64,000 nt of DNA from the NCBI RefSeq assembly GCF_024363565.1, contig NZ_JAJEKE010000003.1, forward strand, positions 186,001-250,000. Direction: 5' to 3'. This DNA comes from Lutispora saccharofermentans. GTDB lineage: Bacteria > Bacillota > Clostridia > Lutisporales > Lutisporaceae. Shown piece by piece: positions 43,007-51,580 of the stretch. The notes beneath the pieces were generated by a model that was not told the origin of the DNA, ran no database searches, and saw only the letters and a program-made list of their open reading frames with translations. Numbering within the stretch: position 1 is the first letter of the stretch; every line of letters starts with the position of its first letter. The position numbers and the translations under genes are program-made.

Positions 43007-44047
43007 ATGAAACTTATCGATCTTATCTATCCATCCAACAGAATAGTTTCCATAGTAGGCACCAGCAAGAATGCGGGCAAAACCGTCACCTTAAATGAGA
43101 TCATCGCCCAGGCCGGAGACAGGGGCATATCGCTTGCCCTTATCTCCACCGGCAGGGACGGCGAAAGGCGCGATGTGCTCACAGAGACGGAGAAGCCGCC
43201 TGTTTTTGTGAGGAAGGGGACCATAGTCACCACTGTGGAAAATGCCATAAAGCCTGAGTATGCAGGCATAGAGATATTCTCCGTAACCGACTACAACACA
43301 CCGATGGGAAGGGTTGTAATAGGCAAGGCCGTGGAGGACGGATATGTAGAAATATCCGGGCCTTACTCCTCCCGCACCATAAAGAGCATGTGCGAGGATA
43401 TGATGGCTTTCGGCGCAAAGCTTGTCCTGATAGACGGATCCCTGGACAGGAGGGCATCTGCGGCGCCCTTTGTTTCTGACGGCACCATATTGGCTACGGG
43501 AGCAGCCTTAGCCAGATCTCAGGATTTGGTAATAGATAAGACAATGCATATAATAAATACCTACTCCATACCCAGCGTGGAAAGAGGGGAGATCAGGGAT
43601 CTGGCCCGGGAAATAATGGAAGAGGGCAAGACCGGCCTGATAAACGAGGACTTATCAATAACTTATGTGGACACCCTCACTTCTTTGAGGAGCGGAAGTC
43701 TCATCGCCGGATACCTGACAGACAGCACCAGGTATGTGGTGCTTTCCGGTTCGGCTACCACTGATACCATAAAGGATATTATGCAAAATGCCAGGGGCGA
43801 GATACAAATTTTGGTGAAGGATGGGACCCGGGTTTTCATCCCCCAAAGAGACCTTCATATGCTGCAAAAGATGGGCCTGCAGCTGAAGGTTGTGGATGCC
43901 ATAAATATCATCGCGGTCACTGTAAATCCGTACTCCCCCGAAGGCTACTATTTTGAAGCATTGACCTTCCTGGAAAACATGAGAAGGGCAGTGCCGGACA
44001 TCCCGGTATTTGATGTGATGCAGGGAGGAAGCGGCTATGATTATTAA
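43007..44047 (+). CDS. kamB: Lysine fermentation accessory protein KamB
   Basis: About 346 residues. A Walker A-like GTSKNAGKT lies at 18-26 and a central NTP-binding fold follows. KamB homologues occur in kam clusters between kamA and kamDE, and together with KamC they are thought to help maintain or reactivate the adenosylcobalamin-dependent 5,6-aminomutase; the direct evidence is limited. GAAAGGA (42992-42998) selects ATG 43007; the upstream in-frame part is repeat DNA. It overlaps kamC by 11 bases. Confidence 0.85.
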   Translation: MKLIDLIYPSNRIVSIVGTSKNAGKTVTLNEIIAQAGDRGISLALISTGRDGERRDVLTETEKPPVFVRKGTIVTTVENAIKPEYAGIEIFSVTDYNTPMGRVVIGKAVEDGYVEISGPYSSRTIKSMCEDMMAFGAKLVLIDGSLDRRASAAPFVSDGTILATGAALARSQDLVIDKTMHIINTYSIPSVERGEIRDLAREIMEEGKTGLINEDLSITYVDTLTSLRSGSLIAGYLTDSTRYVVLSGSATTDTIKDIMQNARGEIQILVKDGTRVFIPQRDLHMLQKMGLQLKVVDAINIIAVTVNPYSPEGYYFEALTFLENMRRAVPDIPVFDVMQGGSGYDY

Positions 44048-45650
44048 TAAAAGATCTTACAAAGCTTTGGATATAGAAAGAGTGCTTGGCGATCTGCACC
44101 CAATAACCCCTTTTGGCATGAAATTTAAAAGCCTTATGAAGCCTTATGAGAGGGAAGATGCAAAAGCTCTTTTTGAAGAATTGGATCGGATAGAAAAAAT
44201 AAAAGAGCTTGTAGATACTCAAAGGGCTGTCTTCGTGGAGATCAGGACCTACATGCGGGGCATTAAGGATATAAGAAAATCTGTTGAGAGATGTATAGAA
44301 GGCGGAGTTTTGAACTCCGTAGAATTTTTCGAGATAAAAAATCTCATATCCATCATGCGATCCATATCTCAAAGCCAATCATTCCTTCATTGGGAAATAC
44401 CCGAAAAGTTTAGAGTAGATGTGCTGGAAGAGGTTGAAAGGCTTTTGGATCCTGAGAGCTGCGGATTGAAAACCTTTTACATATATGACTGCTATTCTCC
44501 TGAATTAAGAGATTTGCGGGCTTCCAGGGCCAAGGCCGAGTATGTTCTGGAAGAAATAAGGCAGGCAAAAACCCGCGAAATAGAGAAGGAAACCGGTTTA
44601 AAGCTGAGATCTACCGGTGACATAACCATAAGCCGCAATCAGATAGATCTGATCAAAAAGCTGCTGGATTATCCTAAGCTTCAAGTCTTTTCAGAAACAT
44701 ATATAAACGTGACCTTCAGAGTGAGGCCTGACGAAGGTATGATGGCCTTGCTCAAGGATATCGAAAGTCTGAAAGATAAAGAAGCCATCGAGGAAATGAA
44801 GGTTTTGGAGGATCTATCCCAGAAGGTCGCATCCCGGGGCGGGATCATTCTAAGGAACATTGATGCCATAGGGCATTTTGACCTGCTTATCGCAAAAGCT
44901 TATCTTGCCATAGCTATGAACGGAGTGAAGCCGGTCATATCGGAAAAGACATGCTGCATGATAAAAATGGGCAGGCATCCGGTAGTAGAAGCAGGTTTGA
45001 AGAAAAAAGGCAAGGTATTTACACCCATAAGCGTTAACCTTGGACAGGGCGCTGCAGTCATCACCGGGGCAAATATGGGTGGCAAAACAGTGTCTTTGAA
45101 GATGGTGGGGCTTCTTATGGCAATGCTGCAGTATGGATTATTCGTACCTGCAGAATATATGGAAGCAAGCCTCTGCGACTTTATTTTCATATCTGCAGGA
45201 GATGAACAATCCCTTGACTCCGGGCTGTCAACCTTCGGAGCTGAAATGCAGGGCATCAAGGAAATGCTCGATATGTCTGATCGACATGGCTTGATACTCA
45301 TTGATGAGCTGGCCAGGGGTACAAATCCAAGGGAGGGCTATGCCATATCTTACGGAATCATAAGCTATTTAATGGAAAAACCTTGTATAACCCTAATCAC
45401 CACTCACTTTGACGGCCTGATCAGAGAAGGCGTCAAGCACCTGCAGGTCAAGGGCCTTAGAAATGTAGATTATGACAAACTGGGTGATCCGGATATCATC
45501 TCTCAATACATGGATTATTCCTTGGTTGAAATAATAGGTAATACAGGAGTGCCTAAGGATGCCATAAATATTTCACGGCTTATCGGTGTGCCCGAAGCAA
45601 TCCTAAAAGAAGCAGAAAGTATATTAGAGTCGCCGGTCACCAGTCACTAG
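44037..45650 (+). CDS. kamC: MutS-like ATPase KamC, lysine aminomutase accessory protein
   Basis: 537 residues. It has the ATPase core of MutS: Walker A GANMGGKT near 345, SLDSGLSTFGAEMQGIKEML and Walker B LILIDELARGTNPREG. It lacks the N-terminal mismatch-recognition domain. Members of this group lie with kamB before kamDE and are thought to act as chaperone or reactivase for lysine 5,6-aminomutase. The last residues (SPVTSH) come from a CACCAGTCACTAGTCGCT repeat. Confidence 0.88.
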   Translation: MIINKRSYKALDIERVLGDLHPITPFGMKFKSLMKPYEREDAKALFEELDRIEKIKELVDTQRAVFVEIRTYMRGIKDIRKSVERCIEGGVLNSVEFFEIKNLISIMRSISQSQSFLHWEIPEKFRVDVLEEVERLLDPESCGLKTFYIYDCYSPELRDLRASRAKAEYVLEEIRQAKTREIEKETGLKLRSTGDITISRNQIDLIKKLLDYPKLQVFSETYINVTFRVRPDEGMMALLKDIESLKDKEAIEEMKVLEDLSQKVASRGGIILRNIDAIGHFDLLIAKAYLAIAMNGVKPVISEKTCCMIKMGRHPVVEAGLKKKGKVFTPISVNLGQGAAVITGANMGGKTVSLKMVGLLMAMLQYGLFVPAEYMEASLCDFIFISAGDEQSLDSGLSTFGAEMQGIKEMLDMSDRHGLILIDELARGTNPREGYAISYGIISYLMEKPCITLITTHFDGLIREGVKHLQVKGLRNVDYDKLGDPDIISQYMDYSLVEIIGNTGVPKDAINISRLIGVPEAILKEAESILESPVTSH

Positions 45651-45898
45651 TCGCTGGGATTAGGGCGGCGAGCTCCGGGTCAAAGGTTACAGAGAACACT
45701 GAAAGACACCGGAGGGAGATCTGTTTCATGTCATTGTTATGAAAGACCGGCTTTCTTGTCATCCTGAGGGCTGCGCCCGAAGGATCTAATTTGAGATTCT
45801 TCGAGCTGTGCTCTCAGAATGACCAGATATGTTTTCGTTTATCATGGTGCGGATAACGCGTAGTCATTCTGAATGGAACGCAGTGAAATGAAGAATCT
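45651..45898. repeat. Repeats between kamC and the GIY-YIG gene
   Basis: CACTAGTCGCT block, AAGGTTACAGAGAACACTG block, then a complete palindromic repeat (45758-45823) and a further half (45866-45898, GGAACGCAGTGAAATGAAG), running to within 20 bases of the next ATG. Confidence 0.8.
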
Positions 45899-45915
45899 CA
45901 TAGAAAGGTGATTGC

Positions 45916-46200
45916 ATGTACTACGTATATATACTGACAAATTATTCAAATAAGGTACTTTATACAGGAGTAACCAATAATCTTGAGAGGCGTGTATATG
46001 AACATAAAAACAAGCTCGTCAAGGGTTTTACAGAAAAATATAATGTTCATAAGTTAGTATATTTTGATAGTACTACTGATGTAAAAGTTGCAATTGCAAG
46101 GGAAAAGCAGATTAAGGGTTGGACACGCCTAAAAAAGATTGAGTTAATAGAGAGTATGAATCCGGAATGGAAGGATTTATCAGAGGACTTTTGGAGCTAG
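45916..46200 (+). CDS. GIY-YIG nuclease-domain protein embedded in palindromic repeats
   Basis: 94 residues, a single compact GIY-YIG domain (YYVYILTNYSNKVLYTGVTNNLERRVYEHKN). The catalytic Tyr pair, Arg in LERRVYEHK and a Glu at the domain end are visible. UPF0213-type single-domain proteins are usually of unknown function. Its start is only 18 bases after one repeat half (GAAGAATCTCA) and its stop codon lies inside the next (AGCTAGATTCTTCGCTGCC...CAGAATGAC), so the gene and the repeats form one unit. It interrupts kamC and kamD, to which it has no evident functional link. Confidence 0.88.
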   Translation: MYYVYILTNYSNKVLYTGVTNNLERRVYEHKNKLVKGFTEKYNVHKLVYFDSTTDVKVAIAREKQIKGWTRLKKIELIESMNPEWKDLSEDFWS

Positions 46201-46590
46201 ATTCTTCGCTGCCGCTCAGAATGACGCTTGCGCTTCTGCTATCCAAAGTATTGTCCTATTGCATGTCATCCTGAGTGAGGCACGAACGAAGGATCTCAGA
46301 CCCGAAAGGAATACCCAATAATCACGTAGGATAGATTCTTCGCTACCGCTCAGAATTAGCATGTGGTACCCACACTACGATAAACGAAAACATTTCCTGT
46401 CATTCTGAAGGAGCAAAGCGACTGAAGAATCTTAAATTAGATCCTTCAGGCAAAGCCTTCAGGATGACAATGGAGAATAACTTTAGCAATTAGTTTCCGT
46501 GACAATCCGTGTTCCCCGTATTCCTAGCCCCAACGGCATACCCTAACCCCTGAGTTCTGAGCTCTGAAACCTGAGTTCAGACCCTAAATA
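46201..46590. repeat. Repeats between the GIY-YIG gene and kamD
   Basis: Half repeat from 46201, another GTCATCCTGAGTGAGGCACG repeat (46264-46355), a reversed complete repeat (46399-46468), and a CCGTGTTCCCCGT then CTGAGTTCTGAGCTCTG block. Confidence 0.8.
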
Positions 46591-46610
46591 CTCATAAAAG
46601 GAGGTAAAAC

Positions 46611-48287
46611 ATGAGCAAGTTGAACTTGAATCAAAGCTTGATAGACAAGGCGAGAAGCTCTGCAAGGAATATCGCAGAGGAAGTTCAAAGATTTGTAGAT
46701 GAACACACCACTGTGGCAGTGGAGAGAACCATTCTGAGGCTTTACGGCGTAGATGGCACAGATGAAATCGGAACTCCTTTGCCCAATATAATAATAGACA
46801 ATTTGAAAAAGGCCGGCGGACTATCTGCCGGAATTGCATATTTCATGGCCAATGCAGTGCTCAATACTCATCTCAACCCTCAGGAAATAGGCGAAAAAAT
46901 CGCAGCAGGAGAGCTGGATATAACCAAGCTGCCTTTAAAGCCTGAGGCAGAAATCAAAGCCAAAGCTGAAGAAATGGCAAGGAGCTCTGTAGAAAGAGTG
47001 AAGAAGAACAGGGCGAGAAGGGACGAATATTTATCCACCCTTGGAGAAGGTCCAAGGCCATACCTCTATGTAATAGTTGCCACAGGCAACATATACGAAG
47101 ACATAATCCAGGCCCAGGCTGCAGCCAGGCAGGGTGCAGACATAATCGCCGTTATAAGAACTACAGGTCAGAGCCTCTTGGACTATGTGCCTTACGGTGC
47201 CACTACTGAGGGCTTTGGAGGCACCTATGCGACCCAGGAAAATTTTAGGATAATGAGAAAGGCTCTGGACGAAGTAGGGGAAGAAGTGGGCAGATATATC
47301 AGGCTTTGCAATTATTGCTCCGGCCTCTGCATGCCCGAGATCGCGGCGATGGGAGCTCTTGAGAGGCTGGACGTAATGCTGAACGATGCCCTATACGGCA
47401 TACTTTTCAGGGATATAAACATGCAAAGGACCTTTGTTGACCAATTTTTCTCCAGAACGATAAATGGTTTTGCGGGAGTCATAATCAATACAGGTGAGGA
47501 CAACTACCTCACAACTGCAGATGCGGTGGAGGAGGCCCATACCGTATTGGCTTCACAGTTTATGAACGAGCAGCTGGCTTTGAAGGCAGGCTTGCCCGAG
47601 GAACAAATGGGCCTGGGCCATGCCTTTGAAATGGATCCCAATATAGAAAACGGCTTCCTCATGGAATTGGCCCAGGCTCAGATGGCCCGGGAGATTTTCC
47701 CGAAGGCTCCGCTGAAGTACATGCCTCCGACCAAGTTCATGACAGGCAATATATTTAAGGGCCATCTTCAAGATGCTCTTTTCAACATGATATCCATCTG
47801 GACTCACCAGGGCTTACAGCTCTTAGGCATGATGACGGAGGCCATACACACTCCCTTTATGTCTGACAGGGCTCTGTCCATAGAAAATGCCAGGTATATC
47901 TTCAACAATATGAGAAATATAGGCGATGAGGTTGAATTCAAAGAAGGCGGAATGATTCAGACCAGAGCTGCAGAGACATTGCAAAAAGCGGCCGATATGC
48001 TGGCTCAGATAGAAGAAGAAGGCCTGTTTGCAACCATTGAGCAAGGCAAGTTCGGTGGAGTGAAGAGAAGCAGGACCGGCGGAAAGGGCTTGGACGGCGT
48101 AGTGATGAAAGACGAAAAATATATAAATCCCTTTATACCCTTGATGCTCAACATTGAACTAACCCGCTCTAAGTCCCCCGCCTCAGAAGAAAGCGGGTGC
48201 CAAAGTGCGGGTAAGTCCAGTATGGACTCGACTAACATTCAGCGGGAGTCGAAACTCCCCCTTAATGAAGTCTCGTTCAATAAATAG
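46611..48287 (+). CDS. kamD: Lysine 5,6-aminomutase alpha subunit with repeat-derived C-terminal tail
   Basis: 558 residues. KamD carries the TIM-barrel domain that, with KamE, moves the terminal amino group of D-lysine or L-beta-lysine by a PLP/adenosylcobalamin mechanism. AYGTDEIGTPLPN-like RLYGVDGTDEIGTPLPN, HLNPQEIG and EDNYLTTADA regions match the family. Known KamD proteins are about 516-527 residues. Here the last 45 residues, from NIELTRSK on, are encoded by a three-hairpin repeat unit starting at 48152 and the reading frame ends only at 48287. Activity depends on the tail being harmless. AAAGGAGG precedes the ATG. Confidence 0.95.
   Translation: MSKLNLNQSLIDKARSSARNIAEEVQRFVDEHTTVAVERTILRLYGVDGTDEIGTPLPNIIIDNLKKAGGLSAGIAYFMANAVLNTHLNPQEIGEKIAAGELDITKLPLKPEAEIKAKAEEMARSSVERVKKNRARRDEYLSTLGEGPRPYLYVIVATGNIYEDIIQAQAAARQGADIIAVIRTTGQSLLDYVPYGATTEGFGGTYATQENFRIMRKALDEVGEEVGRYIRLCNYCSGLCMPEIAAMGALERLDVMLNDALYGILFRDINMQRTFVDQFFSRTINGFAGVIINTGEDNYLTTADAVEEAHTVLASQFMNEQLALKAGLPEEQMGLGHAFEMDPNIENGFLMELAQAQMAREIFPKAPLKYMPPTKFMTGNIFKGHLQDALFNMISIWTHQGLQLLGMMTEAIHTPFMSDRALSIENARYIFNNMRNIGDEVEFKEGGMIQTRAAETLQKAADMLAQIEEEGLFATIEQGKFGGVKRSRTGGKGLDGVVMKDEKYINPFIPLMLNIELTRSKSPASEESGCQSAGKSSMDSTNIQRESKLPLNEVSFNK
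48152..48280 (+). repeat. Three-hairpin repeat unit, copy 3, fused to kamD
   Basis: CATTGAAC...GTTCAA encloses CGCTCT/AGTGCG (one mismatch) with an apical CCCGC/GCGGG arm, the invariant AGTCCAGTATGGACT hairpin and a final hairpin with GGGAGT/ACTCCC. It overlaps the last codons of kamD and stays open in the kamD frame. Confidence 0.83.
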
Positions 48288-48305
48288 CCGAGAGGAGGCA
48301 GAGAA

Positions 48306-49088
48306 ATGAGTTCAGGATTATATTCAACCGGCAAAAGAGATTATGATACCACCTTTGACCCCACCAGGGTAAGGCCCTATGGGGATACGATGAATGACGG
48401 AAAGGTGCAGCTCAGCTTTACACTGCCCATCAAGGCGGATGAAGCAGGCAAGGAAGCTGCGAAGCTCTATGCCATGAAGATGGGCATAGAGGAGCCCAAT
48501 GTGGTCCTCACCCAGGACCTGGGAGTAGGCTATGCATTCTTCGTGGTATACGGAAGCTGCAGCCACACGATAGATGTTACCAATATCAAGGTTACAAAGG
48601 TTGAGTCCACCACTATGTCCATGGAAGAGACAGACCAATACGTCAAGGACAACATAGGAAGAAAGGTTGTAGTGATCGGCGCCTCAACAGGCACTGATGC
48701 TCACACCGTAGGAATAGATGCCATAATGAACATGAAGGGCTATGCGGGACATTACGGCCTTGAAAGGTATGAGATGGTGGAGGCTCACAACCTGGGCAGC
48801 CAGGTGACCAATGAGGAATTTATCCAGAAAGCGGTAGAGCTCAATGCGGATGCTCTCCTGGTTTCTCAGACCGTAACCCAGAAAAATGTCCACATACAAA
48901 ATCTCACTAACCTTATCGAATTGCTTGAAGCCGAGGGGCTGAGGGACAGATTCATAGTCTGCTGCGGAGGACCCAGGATATCCCATGAGCTGGCGAAGGA
49001 ACTGGGCTATGATGCGGGCTTCGGCTCAGGCACCTACGCAGATGATGTGGCATCCTTTATAGTAGAAGAAATAGTGAACCGCAAATAA
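48306..49088 (+). CDS. kamE: Lysine 5,6-aminomutase beta subunit
   Basis: 260 residues. The cobalamin-binding DxHxxG motif is DAHTVG at 131-136, so H133 is the lower axial Co ligand. K144 (in MNMKGYAGHYG) is the Schiff-base lysine for PLP; both positions coincide with the well-studied Clostridium sticklandii enzyme. GGAGGCAG precedes the ATG, 19 bases after the kamD stop and 25 bases after the repeat unit. Confidence 0.97.
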   Translation: MSSGLYSTGKRDYDTTFDPTRVRPYGDTMNDGKVQLSFTLPIKADEAGKEAAKLYAMKMGIEEPNVVLTQDLGVGYAFFVVYGSCSHTIDVTNIKVTKVESTTMSMEETDQYVKDNIGRKVVVIGASTGTDAHTVGIDAIMNMKGYAGHYGLERYEMVEAHNLGSQVTNEEFIQKAVELNADALLVSQTVTQKNVHIQNLTNLIELLEAEGLRDRFIVCCGGPRISHELAKELGYDAGFGSGTYADDVASFIVEEIVNRK

Positions 49089-49125
49089 ACGAGACTTGAT
49101 TCAGTGATAAACGGAAGCAGTTACT

Positions 49126-49195
49126 GTCATTCTGAAGGGGCAAAGCGCCTGAAGAATCTTAAATAAGATCCTTCAGGCAAAGCCTTCAGGATGAC
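49126..49195. repeat. Complete palindromic repeat between convergent kamE and moaD-like genes
   Basis: GTCATTCTGAAGGGGCAAAG ... GCCTTCAGGATGAC, reversed orientation relative to the copies at 27250 and 37961. As a large stem between convergent genes it may also serve as terminator. Confidence 0.82.
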
Positions 49196-49208
49196 AACTA
49201 AGCCGGAC

Positions 49209-49457
49209 TTAGCCGCCGGCGACAGGGGAAAATACCTGAACCTCATCGCCTTCCTTCAAAGCCGTACCATAAAGCTTCAGCTTGACGATATCTGTGCCGT
49301 TTACATATATGATGCAGTTTTTTAAATCTGCCGGTGCTATTTCAGCGAACATCATGGGCAATTTCTTTAGAAGCTCAGATACGCTGTCCGCTTCAATTTC
49401 AAGGGAGCTTTCCTTGATTTTCATTCTGATCATACCAAAAAATCTTACTTTAACCAC
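49209..49457 (-). CDS. MoaD/ThiS-family sulfur-carrier protein
   Basis: 82 residues, beta-grasp protein ending in the essential GG (FSPVAGG). MoaD-type proteins donate sulfur to the dithiolene of molybdopterin. The GTG start overlaps the oxidoreductase stop (GTGGTTAA, 8-base overlap), with GCAGGAGG upstream. The pairing with an aldehyde oxidoreductase gene suggests service to that tungstopterin enzyme. Confidence 0.88.
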   Translation of the reverse strand: MVKVRFFGMIRMKIKESSLEIEADSVSELLKKLPMMFAEIAPADLKNCIIYVNGTDIVKLKLYGTALKEGDEVQVFSPVAGG

Positions 49458-51363
49458 CCGGACTTACCTCCTGCATCTTGATCCTTTTCAAGGTCTTTGC
49501 ATGGGGAACTCCTTTGCTGTTCCAGCCTCTGGCCTTATAGTAATCATCTATCAGGCTCTCCAGAGGCACTCTGCTCTTCAGATTTTCACTATCCTTAAGC
49601 TCATGGGTAAGCCTTTTGGGTAAGCCGTCATCCTTTTTGGTCAATCCCCTTTTCAAATTAAACATCCTCTCCAGGTTGTAGCCCCGCTCACCTATGGCCT
49701 TCAGCCTGCCGAAATTCATCTTCATTCCCGTTACGGCTTCCAAAGCCCTTGTATGAGGGATCATAGGAAGATGTATAGGCAATGCATTTTCCTTCGATTT
49801 ATTTATCATATTCAGGATACCTCCCAAATGAGGTATGGATTTGTTTACCAGCCGTGTGAGGATACTATAAGGCTTCCTAACCAAAGTCCCGGGTATCATG
49901 GCATATAGGGAAAAAAGACAGTTTCCCCCTGCGGATACGGCTTCCATCAGATTTTGTGATAAAACCGTTAAGACCGCCTTTGACTTTGTAGTATAAGGAT
50001 CTATATTCAAGCCCAACCCTTCGAAAAGGGCTAAATACCCCGCATTCAAATGACAGCCTCCCCTGTTGGCCACAGCATAGCCCAAGCCCTGGCCTACAGC
50101 ACTTCTCGGCTCGTAGGCGGCCAATTCGAGGCCTTTGGAGTTGATGGCGAAGTCCTCTCCGCCGAATTTTTGCGCCAGGGCTTTGGTGCCCTCGGCAAGC
50201 AGATCACCTATGCCCCTTCTATAGGCTATATCTTCAAATAATTTGGACAGGTTCTCTGTTTTTCCAAATTCCAGTCCATTGTCCCATAGCCCTTTCTCAT
50301 TCAATTCCATAGCAAAAGCAACGGTGCTTCCCGTGCTGATAGTATCCATGCCCAGCTTGTCAAGGAGCAGGTTCCATTTCAAGATCAGCTCGAGATCATT
50401 GTTTTCGATATTCGGTCCCAAAAGTCCGATGGTTTCAAGCTCGGGCCCCTTTACCCTTTTACCGTCAACCTCCACAAGCCTTCCGCATTGGATGGGGCAT
50501 GTCATGCATCCCTTGTTCTTTACGAGATGCTTTTCCGCCAGGTATTCGCCGGAAACCAGCTCAAAGTCCTCGTATTTTCCATATTTGTAGTTTCTGGTCG
50601 CCAATATGTTATGGGCATTCATGCTGGAGACAAGGCCTGCGGTGCCCAGCTTGGGAAGCTGCTCTCCCGTCAGTGGATTAGATTTCAGAAGCTTTATCCA
50701 TTCGCTGAAAACTTTCTTTGCTTTCTCCGGCTGCTTTACTTCCGGTCTTTTGCTGCCCTTGGCCACTATGGCTTTGAGATTCATAAAGCCCATGACCGCA
50801 CCGACTCCGGCCCTTCCTGCAGTGCGTTCGTCGCTGAATATCCCCGCATATTTTACCAGGTTTTCTCCGGCAGGGCCTATGACTATTTTACCTCCGTCCT
50901 TTCCCAGGGCTTCCTGTGTCTCATCGGTGGTCTTGCCCCATAGGACATCAGCCTCATGAAAGGAAACCTGACCTTCGCTGAGCTCGATCCAAATAGGATG
51001 AGCAGCTTTTCCCGTTATGATCAGCGCATCATAGCCGGCCTTTTTTAGCGCCAGCCCGAAGCTGCCGCCGCAGTTTGAAGAAGCGATGAAGTCTGTAAGA
51101 GGAGAAAGAGTGGAGATGTTGAATCTGCTGGACATTGGGGCTCCCGATCCTGTGAGGGGGCCTGTCGTGATCGCCAAATAATTATCCGGAGACAAAGGCT
51201 CCACTCCGATATCCAGATTATCATAGAGAATTTTAGCCGCCATGATCTTCCCGCCCAAATACATTTCTCTATCCCTGTCGGTCCATGGATAGTCTTCAAT
51301 CTTCCTTTCGGTCAGGTTTATCTTCAGCACTCTTCCCATGTACCCCCCATAGCTGCAGTTCAT
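49450..51363 (-). CDS. Tungsten-type aldehyde:ferredoxin oxidoreductase
   Basis: About 637 residues. N-terminal GGYMGRVLKINLTERKI and YLGGKIMAAKILYDNL, then GPLTGSGAPMSSRFNI, are diagnostic. Cys ligands for the [4Fe-4S] cluster include CMTCPIQCGR near 290 and a later Cys in a GGCHLNAGY segment. It would oxidise aldehydes from amino-acid fermentation with ferredoxin as acceptor, or reduce acids. GTG 51372 would lie in the GGGGTGG ribosome site, so ATG 51363 is chosen. It runs convergently to kamE. Confidence 0.93.
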   Translation of the reverse strand: MNCSYGGYMGRVLKINLTERKIEDYPWTDRDREMYLGGKIMAAKILYDNLDIGVEPLSPDNYLAITTGPLTGSGAPMSSRFNISTLSPLTDFIASSNCGGSFGLALKKAGYDALIITGKAAHPIWIELSEGQVSFHEADVLWGKTTDETQEALGKDGGKIVIGPAGENLVKYAGIFSDERTAGRAGVGAVMGFMNLKAIVAKGSKRPEVKQPEKAKKVFSEWIKLLKSNPLTGEQLPKLGTAGLVSSMNAHNILATRNYKYGKYEDFELVSGEYLAEKHLVKNKGCMTCPIQCGRLVEVDGKRVKGPELETIGLLGPNIENNDLELILKWNLLLDKLGMDTISTGSTVAFAMELNEKGLWDNGLEFGKTENLSKLFEDIAYRRGIGDLLAEGTKALAQKFGGEDFAINSKGLELAAYEPRSAVGQGLGYAVANRGGCHLNAGYLALFEGLGLNIDPYTTKSKAVLTVLSQNLMEAVSAGGNCLFSLYAMIPGTLVRKPYSILTRLVNKSIPHLGGILNMINKSKENALPIHLPMIPHTRALEAVTGMKMNFGRLKAIGERGYNLERMFNLKRGLTKKDDGLPKRLTHELKDSENLKSRVPLESLIDDYYKARGWNSKGVPHAKTLKRIKMQEVSPGG

Positions 51364-51580
51364 CTTTACCACCCCTTTTTATTTAGATAATCTTTTCTTA
51401 TTGAAAAGCTTTGATATAAAGCTAAAATTGAAGATCATACATATATAACATACAAATATATATTTTGGAAATTCTATTTATTGCCAAATATATAATTCTC
51501 CAAACAAGGGTAAAAACCTTTATTTTTGTCCCCTTGATTTATGATATAATTAACTCATTAGATTAATGGAGACGATATAT

